Part shown: positions 25,501 through 34,565 of the stretch, piece after piece
Position numbering within the stretch: position 1 is the first letter of the stretch
Layout: the number at the start of each line of letters is the position of its first letter
NCBI GenBank assembly: GCA_964057225.1
Contig: CAXKVF010000074.1
Span: 682,001-746,000 of the forward strand
Direction: 5' to 3'
Source: Auanema rhodensis
Taxonomy: Eukaryota; Nematoda; Chromadorea; Rhabditida; Rhabditidae
DNA: 64,000 nucleotides
The notes under the pieces: model-generated
The model's input: only the letters and a program-made list of their open reading frames with translations
The model's database searches: none
Told to the model about the DNA's origin: nothing
Made by a program: the position numbers and the translations under genes

Positions 25501-28500
25501 TAACCATGACTTTGAAATTTACGTGAACTTTAATTTATGCTAATTAAATGTACACGTGATGTGCACTTGGTATGTAACTCGCTTCACGTGAAAGATAAAG
25601 AGATGCGGTTTTCAAAATTAGATTCCCCATGTCCATATTAGTCTAAAAACAAATTTTTATTGATATTGGTTCATGGTAACCATGACTTTGAAATTTACGT
25701 GAACTTTAATTGATGCTAATTAAATGTACACGTGATGTGCACTTGGTATGTAACTCGCTTCACGTGAAAGATAAAGAGATGCGGTTTTCAAAATTAGATT
25801 CCCCATGTCCATATTAGTCTAAAAACAAATTTTTATTGATATTGGTTCATGGTAACCATGACTTTGAAATTTACGTGAACTTTAATTAATGCTAATTAAA
25901 TGTACACGTGATGTGCACTTGGTATGTAACTCGCTTCACGTGAAAGATAAAGAGATGCGGTTTTCAAAATTAGATTCCCCATGTCCATATTAGTCTAAAA
26001 ACAAATTTTTATTGATATTGCTTCATGGTAACCATGACTTTGAAATTTACGTGAACTTTAATTTATGCTAATTAAATGTACACGTGATGTGCACTTGGAA
26101 TGTAACTCGCTTCACGTGAAAGATAAAGAGATGCGGTTTTCAAAATTAGATTCCCCATGTCCATATTAGTCTAAAAACAAATTTTTATTGATATTGCTTC
26201 ATGGTAACCATGACTTTGAAATTTACGTGAACTTTAATTTATGCTAATTAAATGTACACGTGATGTGCACTTGGTATGTAACTCGCTTCACGTGAAAGAT
26301 AAAGAGATGCGGTTTTCAAAATTAGATTCCCCATGTCCATATTAGTCTAAAAACAAATTTTCATTGATATTGGTTCATGGTAACCATGACTTTGAAATTT
26401 ACGTGAACTTTAATTTATGCTAATTAAATGTACACGTGATGTGCACTTGGTATGTAACTCGCTTCACGTGAAAGATAAAGAGATGCGGTTTTCAAAATTA
26501 GATTCCCCATGTCCATATTAGTCTAAAAACAAATTTTTATTGATATTGCTTCATGGTAACCATGACTTTGAAATTTACGTGAACTTTAATTTATGCTAAT
26601 TAAATGTACACGTGATGTGCACTTGGTATGTAACTCGCTTCACGTGAAAGATAAAGAGATGCGGTTTTCAAAATTAGATTCCCCATGTCCATATTAGTCT
26701 AAAAACAAATTTTTATTGATATTGGTTCATGGTAACCATGACTTTGAATTTTACGTGAACTTTAATTTATGCTAATTAAATGTACACGTGATGTGCACTT
26801 GGTATGTAACTCGCTTCACGTGAAAGATAAAGAGATGCGGTTTTCAAAATTAGATTCCCCATGTCCATATTAGTCTAAAAACAAATTTTCATTGATATTG
26901 GTTCATGGTAACCATGACTTTGAAATTTACGTGAACTTTAATTTATGCTAATTAAATGTACACGTGATGTGCACTTGGTATGTAACTCGCTTCACGTGAA
27001 AGATAAAGAGATGCGGTTTTCAAAATTAGATTCCCCATGTCCATATTAGTCTAAAAACAAATTTTTATTGATATTGCTTCATGGTAACCATGACTTTGAA
27101 ATTTACTTGAACTTTAATTTATGCTAATTAAATGTACACGTGATGTGCACTTGGTATGTAACTCGCTTCACGTGAAAGATAAAGAGATGCGGTTTTCAAA
27201 ATTAGATTCCCCATGTCCATATTAGTCTAAAAACAAATTTTTATTGATATTGGTTCATGGTAACCATGACTTTGAATTTTACGTGAACTTTAATTTATGC
27301 TAATTAAATGTACACGTGATGTGCACTTGGTATGTAACTCGCTTCACGTGAAAGATAAAGAGATGCGGTTTTCAAAATTAGATTCCCCATGTCCATATTA
27401 GTCTAAAAACAAATTTTTATTGATATTGCTTCATGGTAACCATGACTTTGAAATTTCCGTGAACTTTAATTTATGCTAATTAAATGTACACGTGATGTGC
27501 ACTTGGTATGTAACTCGCTTCACGTGAAAGATAAAGAGATGCGGTTTTCAAAATTAGATTCCCCATGTCCATATTAGTCTAAAAACAAATTTTTATTGAT
27601 ATTGGTTCATGGTAACCATGACTTTGAATTTTACGTGAACTTTAATTTATGCTAATTAAATGTACACGTGATGTGCACTTGGTATGTAACTCGCTTCACG
27701 TGAAAGATAAAGAGATGCGGTTTTCAAAATTAGATTCCCCATGTCCATATTAGTCTAAAAACAAATTTTTATTGATATTGGTTCATGGTAACCATGACTT
27801 TGAAATTTACGTGAACTTTAATTAATGCTAATTAAATGTACACGTGATGTGCACTTGGTATGTAACTCGCTTCACGTGAAAGATAAAGAGATGCGGTTTT
27901 CAAAATTAGATTCCCCATGTCCATATTAGTCTAAAAACAAATTTTTATTGATATTGCTTCATGGTAACCATGACTTTGAAATTTACGTGAACTTTAATTT
28001 ATGCTAATTAAATGTACACGTGATGTGCACTTGGTATGTAACTCGCTTCACGTGAAAGATAAAGAGATGCGGTTTTCAAAATTAGATTCCCCATGTCCAT
28101 ATTAGTCTAAAAACAAATTTTTATTGATATTGGTTCATGGTAACCATGACTTTGAATTTTACGTGAACTTTAATTTATGCTAATTAAATGTACACGTGAT
28201 GTGCACTTGGTATGTAACTCGCTTCACGTGAAAGATAAAGAGATGCGGTTTTCAAAATTAGATTCCCCATGTCCATATTAGTCTAAAAACAAATTTTCAT
28301 TGATATTGGTTCATGGTAACCATGACTTTGAAATTTACGTGAACTTTAATTTATGCTAATTAAATGTACACGTGATGTGCACTTGGTATGTAACTCGCTT
28401 CACGTGAAAGATAAAGAGATGCGGTTTTCAAAATTAGATTCCCCATGTCCATATTAGTCTAAAAACAAATTTTTATTGATATTGCTTCATGGTAACCATG

Positions 28501-28989
28501 ACTTTGAAATTTACGTGAACTTTAATTTATGCTAATTAAATGTACACGTGATGTGCACTTGGTATGTAACTCGCTTCACGTGAAAGATAAAGAGATGCGG
28601 TTTTCAAAATTAGATTCCCCATGTCCATATTAGTCTAAAAACAAATTTTTATTGATATTGGTTCATGGTAACCATGACTTTGAATTTTACGTGAACTTTA
28701 ATTTATGCTAATTAAATGTACACGTGATGTGCACTTGGTATGTAACTCGCTTCACGTGAAAGATAAAGAGATGCGGTTTTCAAAATTAGATTCCCCATGT
28801 CCATATTAGTCTAAAAACAAATTTTTATTGATATTGCTTCATGGTAACCATGACTTTGAAATTTCCGTGAACTTTAATTTATGCTAATTAAATGTACACG
28901 TGATGTGCACTTGGTATGTAACTCGCTTCACGTGAAAGATAAAGAGATGCGGTTTTCAAAATTAGATTCCCCATGTCCATATTAGTCTA

Positions 28990-29880
28990 AAAACAAATTT
29001 TTATTGATATTGGTTCATGGTAACCATGACTTTGAAATTTACGTGAACTTTAATTTATGCTAATTAAATGTACACGTGATGTGCACTTGGTATGTAACTC
29101 GCTTCACGTGAAAGATAAAGAGATGCGGTTTTCAAAATTATATTCCCCATGTCCATATTAGTCTAAAAACAAATTTTTATTGATATTGCTTCATGGTAAC
29201 CATGACTTTGAAATTTACTTGAACTTTAATTTATGCTAATTAAATGTACACGTGATGTGCACTTGGTATGTAACTCGCTTCACGTGAAAGATGAAGAGAT
29301 GCGGTTTTCAAAATTAGATTCCCCATGTCCATATTAGTCTAAAAACAAATTTTTATTGATATTGGTGCATGGTAACCATGACTTTGAAATTTACGTGAAC
29401 ATTAATTTATGCTAATTAAATGTACACGTGATGTGCACTTGGTATGTAACTCGCTTCACGTGAAAGATAAAGAGATGCGGTTTTCAAAATTAGATTCCCC
29501 ATGTCCATATTAGTCTAAAAACAAATTTTTATTGATATTGGTTCATGGTAACCATGACTTTGAAATTTACGTGAACTTTAATTTATGCTAATTAAATGTA
29601 CACGTGATGTGCACTTGGTATGTAACTCGCTTCACGTGAAAGATAAAGAGATGCGGTTTTCAAAATTATATTCCCCATGTCCATATTAGTCTAAAAACAA
29701 ATTTTTATTGATATTGCTTCATGGTAACCATGACTTTGAAATTTACTTGAACTTTAATTTATGCTAATTAAATGTACACGTGATGTGCACTTGGTATGTA
29801 ACTCGCTTCACGTGAAAGATGAAGAGATGCGGTTTTCAAAATTAGATTCCCCATGTCCATATTAGTCTAAAAACAAATTT
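28990..29880 (+). repeat. Three-monomer tandem duplication marked by ATTATATTCC
   Basis: The rare ATTATATTCC change (consensus ATTAGATTCC) occurs with TATTCC at 29141 and 29669, 528 bp apart, each followed by a GCTTC unit with TTTACTTGAAC and GATGAAG and then a GGTGC unit. The same doubled trimer recurs at 45418 and 45946, again 528 bp apart, so the duplication predates the copying of the larger block. Confidence 0.75.
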
Positions 29881-30419
29881 TTATTGATATTGGTGCATGG
29901 TAACCATGACTTTGAAATTTACGTGAACTTTAATTTATGCTAATTAAATGTACACGTGATGTGCTCTTGGTATGTAACTCGCTTCACGTGAAAGATAAAG
30001 AGATGCGGTTTTCAAAATTAGATTCCCCATGTCCATATTAGTCTAAAAACAAATTTTTATTGATATTGGTTCATGGTAACCATGACTTTGAATTTTACGT
30101 GAACTTTAATTTATGCTAATTAAATGTACACGTGATGTGCACTTGGTATGTAACTCGCTTCACGTGAAAGATAAAGAGATGCGGTTTTCAAAATTAGATT
30201 CCCCATGTCCATATTAGTCTAAAAACAAATTTTTATTGATATTGCTTCATGGTAACCATGACTTTGAAATTTACGTGAACTTTAATTTATGCTAATTAAA
30301 TGTACACGTGATGTGCACTTGGTATGTAACTCGCTTCACGTGAAAGATAAAGAGATGCGGTTTTCAAAATTAGATTCCCCATGTCCATATTAGTCTAAAA
30401 ACAAATTTTCATTGATATT

Positions 30420-32110
30420 GCTTCATGGTAACCATGACTTTGAAATTTCCGTGAACTTTAATTTATGCTAATTAAATGTACACGTGATGTGCACTTGGTA
30501 TGTAACTCGCTTCACGGGAAAGATAAAGAGATGCGGTTTTCAAAATTAGATTCCCCATGTCCATATTAGTCTAAAAACAAATTTTTATTGATATTGGTTC
30601 ATGGTAACCATGACTTTGAAATTTACGTGAACTTTAATTTATGCTAATTAAATGTACACGTGATGTGCACTTGGTATGTAACTCGCTTCACGTGAAAGAT
30701 GAAGAGATGCGGTTTTCAAAATCAGATTCCCCATGTCCATATTAGTCTAAAAACAAATTTTTATTGATATTGGTGCATGGTAACCATGACTTTGAAATTT
30801 ACGTGAACTTTAATTTATGCTAATTAAATGTACACGTGATGTGCACTTGGTATGTAACTCGCTTCACGTGAAAGATAAAGAGATGCGGTTTTCAAAATTA
30901 GATTCCCCATGTCCATATTAGTCTAAAAACAAATTTTTATTGATATTGCTTCATGGTAACCATGACTTTGAAATTTACGTGAACTTTAATTTATGCTAAT
31001 TAAATGTACACGTGATGTGCACTTGGTATGTAACTCGCTTCACGTGAAAGATAAAGAGATGCGGTTTTCAAAATTAGATTCCCCATGTCCATATTAGTCT
31101 AAAAACAAATTTTCATTGATATTGCTTCATGGTAACCATGACTTTGAAATTTCCGTGAACTTTAATTTATGCTAATTAAATGTACACGTGATGTGCACTT
31201 GGTATGTAACTCGCTTCACGGGAAAGATAAAGAGATGCGGTTTTCAAAATTAGATTCCCCATGTCCATATTAGTCTAAAAACAAATTTTTATTGATATTG
31301 GTTCATGGTAACCATGACTTTGAAATTTACGTGAACTTTAATTTATGCTAATTAAATGTACACGTGATGTGCACTTGGTATGTAACTCGCTTCACGTGAA
31401 AGATGAAAAGATGCGGTTTTCAAAATCAGATTCCCCATGTCCATATTAGTCTAAAAACAAATTTTTATTGATATTGGTGCATGGTAACCATGACTTTGAA
31501 ATTTACGTGAACTTTAATTTATGCTAATTAAATGTACATGTGATGTGCACTTGGTATGTAACTCGCTTCACGTGAAAGATGAAGAGATGCGGTTTTCAAA
31601 ATTAGATTCCCCATGTCCATATTAGTCTAAAAACAAATTTTTATTGATATTGCTTCATGGTAACCATGACTTTGAAATTTACGTGAACTTTAATTTATGC
31701 TAATTAAATGTACACGTGATGTGCACTTGGTATGTAACTCGCTTCACGTGAAAGATAAAGAGATGCGGTTTTCAAAATTAGATTCCCCATATCCATATTA
31801 GTTTAAAAACAAATTTTTATTGATATTGGTGCATGGTAACCATGACTTTGAAATTTACGTGAACTTTAATTTATGCTAATTAAATGTACACGTGATGTGC
31901 ACTTGGTATGTAACTCGCTTCACGTGAAAGATAAAGAGATGCGGTTTTCAAAATTAGATTCCCCATGTCCATATTAGTCTAAAAACAAATTTTCATTGAT
32001 ATTGCTTCATGGTAACCATGACTTTGAAATTTCCGTGAACTTTAATTTATGCTAATTAAATGTACACGTGATGTGCACTTGGTATGTAACTCGCTTCACG
32101 GGAAAGATAA
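30420..32110 (+). repeat. Four- and five-monomer steps marked by TTCACGGGAAAG
   Basis: TTCACGGGAAAG is found at 30511, 31215 and 32095 (704 and 880 bp apart, 4 and 5 monomers), each in a GCTTC unit with TTTCCGTG that is preceded by TTTTCATTG. A single earlier example is at 19816. These copies mark local block duplications in which spacing changed by one monomer. Confidence 0.7.
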
Positions 32111-32746
32111 AGAGATGCGGTTTTCAAAATTAGATTCCCCATGTCCATATTAGTCTAAAAACAAATTTTTATTGATATTGCTTCATGGTAACCATGACTT
32201 TGAAATTTACTTGAACTTTAATTTATGCTAATTAAATGTACACGTGATGTGCACTTGGTATGTAACTCGCTTCACGTGAAAGATGAAAAGATGCGGTTTT
32301 CAAAATTAGATTCCCCATGTCCATATTAGTCTAAAAACAAATTTTTATTGATATTGGTGCATGGTAACCATGACTTTGAAATTTACGTGAACTTTAATTT
32401 ATGCTAATTAAATGTACACGTGATGTGCACTTGGTATGTAACTCGCTTCACGTGAAAGATAAAGAGATGCGGTTTTCAAAATTAGATTCCCCATGTCCAT
32501 ATTAGTTTAAAAACAATTTTTTATTGATATTGGTGCATGGTAACCATGACTTTGAAATTTACGTGAACTTTAATTTATGCTAATTAAATGTACACGTGAT
32601 GTGCACTTGGTATGTAACTCGCTTCACGTGAAAGATAAAGAGATGCGGTTTTCAAAATTAGATTCCCCATATCCATATTAGTTTAAAAACAAATTTTTAT
32701 TGATATTGGTGCATGGTAACCATGACTTTGAAATTTACGTGAACTT

Positions 32747-32751
32747 TAATT
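32747..32751 (+). repeat. Target-site duplication, left copy (TAATT)
   Basis: The monomer reads CTTTAATTTATGC. The left flank ends CTTTAATT and the right flank begins TAATTTATGC at 37936, so TAATT (monomer positions 42-46, the left arm of the TTTAATT/AATTAAA dyad) is duplicated. The last two bases TT also match the TTGACC of the minisatellite unit, so the 5' junction is ambiguous by two bases. Confidence 0.85.
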
Positions 32752-33299
32752 GACCTCCCACTCGTCAGTTGACCTCCCACTCGTCACAGTTGACCTCCCA
32801 CTCGTCTCAGTTGACCTCCCACTCGTCAGTTGACCTCCCACTCGTCAGTTGACCTCCCACTTGTCAGTTGACCTCCCTCACTCGTCAGTTGACCTCCCTC
32901 ACTCGTCAGTTGACCTCCCTCACTCGTCAGTTGACCTCCCACTCGTCAGTTGACCTCCCACTCGTCAGTTGACCTCCCACTCGTCAGTTGACCTCCCTCA
33001 CTCGTCAGTTGACCTCCCACACTCGTCAGTTGACCTCCCTCACTCGTCAGTTGACCTCCCTCACTCGTCAGTTGACCTCCCACACTCGTCAGTTGACCTC
33101 CCTCACTCGTCAGTTGACCTCTCACTCGTCAGTTGACCTCCCTCACTCGTCAGTTGACCTCCCACTCGTCAGTTGACCTCCCTCACTCGTCAGTTGACCT
33201 CCCTCACTCGTCAGTTGACCTCCCTGACTCGTCAGTTGACCTCCCTCACTCGTCAGTTGACCTCCCACTCGTCAGTTGACCTCCCACTCGTCAGTTGAC
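32752..33299 (+). repeat. 5' minisatellite of the LINE (about 27 units of 19-21 bp)
   Basis: Tandem units of GTTGACCTCCCACTCGTCA (19 bp) or the 21-bp forms with CCCTCACTCG or CCCACACTCG. Two early units carry two extra bases (GTCACAG and GTCTCAG). The last unit decays into TTGACTTCCGCTG. No unit contains ATG. On the opposite strand each unit holds AGGTCA, and TGACG lies nearby. By position this is the 5' UTR and probable internal promoter region, comparable in layout to the promoter monomers of rodent L1, although that function is inferred. Because the 19- and 21-bp forms are interspersed and not clustered, repeated slippage or recombination is likely. Confidence 0.9.
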
Positions 33300-33499
33300 T
33301 TCCGCTGTTTGGATCCGGATCCGTTTCTGTCAAGGAAATTTTCGTCGGACTGGCTTTGTCAAGGTGCGCTCTCTTTCGTATCGCATTTTAGTTTTATCAT
33401 TATTTCCTTTCTCTCGTATTTGTTTCTTTTTTATTTTCCACTTCAGTGTTTATTCTTATTCTTTCTTACTTCCCTTCTTTTACTCCCTCGTTTTTCAAT
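33300..33499 (+). promoter_or_regulatory. LINE 5' leader, T-rich, without ATG
   Basis: 200 bp between the minisatellite and ORF1. It begins with a G+C-rich part (GGATCCGGATCCG near 33310, and TGTCAAGG occurring twice) and becomes strongly pyrimidine-rich. No ATG occurs anywhere between the left end of the element and the ORF1 start, so a scanning ribosome would meet the ORF1 start first. A reading frame open upstream of ORF1 reaches a GTG at 33446, which is unlikely to be used. Confidence 0.7.
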
Positions 33500-34561
33500 A
33501 TGTCTTTCGTGACTAATGATTTTCTTACAAATGCTCTTCAAAATTTCTCAAAGTCTCTCGAGAACTCTTTTTCAAAATTGTCAAATGATATAAAAAATGA
33601 GCTTAACTGTATGAAAATTAGTATCACGTCGCATGAGGCTCGCTTAAAAACTATCGAAACGGATTTCAAATCCCGCTTAGATAAGTTAGAGCAAACTTTT
33701 AACTCATTTCAAACCACTAGCAACCTTAACTCTACCTGTGTTCCAACTTTTTCCCCACTCAATGTAGCATGTCATTTTCAAAAATTACGATCAGAGGAGA
33801 CAAAGTACCTCTACCGTGCCAAAAGAGCCCTTTGGTTTCGAGTGCCATTAAATTCAACAGAATTTCCAACTGAACCTCTGTTGTTACTAAAACTTATTAT
33901 CGAGAAATCTCAGGACACCACTTTGTCTTCTTTGATCGATAGCAATCAAATTACTATTGCACGTTCAACTCTCAAATCTAATTCCCCTGGCCCTCTCATA
34001 ATTACGTGTCCATCGGTAGATTTACGTGACAAGATTATCCAAGTTATCAAATTCAATAAATCAAAATGCTTCGATTTCCTCTCAAAAACGTTTTTGCGAC
34101 GAGATTATCTCCCCTTCGAAATTGAACTGGAGAAAAACTTGCGAAAAGAAGCAAAAATCAAGAATGAAAATAACACTGAAAAGACTTTTCTTGTACGGGA
34201 TCTCAAAATTATTGAAGTCCCCCGTAAATCTACCAATGTTACTTCGCATGCCATAAACACTCTCTCTGTCACTGTGGACACTCAACCAGCTGAAACCCCT
34301 TCAGTAGTTGATGCCGTTTGCAGTTCAATCTTAAAACCAATTTCTTCTCTCATCTCCAGCCCCCCTCGTAAATCTGGTAGACCCAGTCGGTCTAACAATA
34401 GGCAGGTGTCTGTACCAACAGATAAAAATCATTCAATAAGCCCAAGAAGGAGAAAAAATCCGCCTCGGGTAGTTAAACCAACTGGACCTAATACCAGATC
34501 TATGAATAGTCCTTCTGCATCATCTTCTGTTGTTTTGTCCAATAACGGGTCCTTTCGTTGA
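33500..34561 (+). CDS. LINE ORF1 protein (353 aa), nucleic-acid-binding chaperone type
   Basis: The start is the first ATG of the element (MSFVTNDFL...), with A at -3. Residues about 10-70 are rich in heptad-like hydrophobic spacing (LTNALQNF, LSNDIKNEL, RLKTIETDF, RLDKLEQTF) and probably form a coiled coil for oligomerisation. Residues about 109-190 resemble the RRM-like part of other LINE ORF1 proteins: a WFRVPL strand, then GPLIITCPSVDLRDKIIQVI. They are followed by a LRRDYLPFEIELEKNLRKE segment (about 199-217) that recalls the conserved R-rich helix after the RRM in CR1-like ORF1s. The tail (about 288-323) is basic and proline-rich, with RKSGRPSR resembling an AT-hook core. No CCHC knuckle is visible. 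The expected role is binding element RNA to form the RNP. The frame differs from ORF2. Family membership is inferred from layout, since ORF1 proteins diverge quickly. Confidence 0.8.
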   Translation: MSFVTNDFLTNALQNFSKSLENSFSKLSNDIKNELNCMKISITSHEARLKTIETDFKSRLDKLEQTFNSFQTTSNLNSTCVPTFSPLNVACHFQKLRSEETKYLYRAKRALWFRVPLNSTEFPTEPLLLLKLIIEKSQDTTLSSLIDSNQITIARSTLKSNSPGPLIITCPSVDLRDKIIQVIKFNKSKCFDFLSKTFLRRDYLPFEIELEKNLRKEAKIKNENNTEKTFLVRDLKIIEVPRKSTNVTSHAINTLSVTVDTQPAETPSVVDAVCSSILKPISSLISSPPRKSGRPSRSNNRQVSVPTDKNHSISPRRRKNPPRVVKPTGPNTRSMNSPSASSSVVLSNNGSFR

Positions 34562-34565
34562 TCCA

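Larger units (their letters stand above)
22567..32751 (+). repeat. 176-bp satellite array, segment B (about 58 monomers)
   Basis: Continuation of the same array in the same phase and strand. From the unit at 22674 to the one at 32706 are exactly 57 periods. The left part (22674-23.6 kb) alternates GCTTC units with GGTTC units carrying AATTGATGC, a dimeric pattern. Further right are GAATTTTACG/TTTCCGTG pairs, runs of GGTGC units with GATGAAG, and three units with TTCACGGGAAAG (30511, 31215, 32095) that break the TTCACGTGAA palindrome. No gene is visible. Confidence 0.97.

Noticed and set aside
32988-33176. Open frame of about 62 codons across the minisatellite (repeating LTRQLTS-like peptide)
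   Set aside because: It is a by-product of 21-bp units being a multiple of three. There is no ATG, the frame is lost wherever a 19-bp unit occurs, and it lies in the LINE 5' UTR.
33446-33499. An 18-codon hydrophobic extension upstream of ORF1 (MFILILSYF-like if GTG is read as start)
   Set aside because: It would need a GTG start in a eukaryotic element. The ATG at 33500 is the first ATG and has A at -3, so no signal peptide is claimed.
34530-34565. A 12-codon upstream extension of ORF2 overlapping ORF1
   Set aside because: It begins at TTG; the first ATG in frame is 34566.
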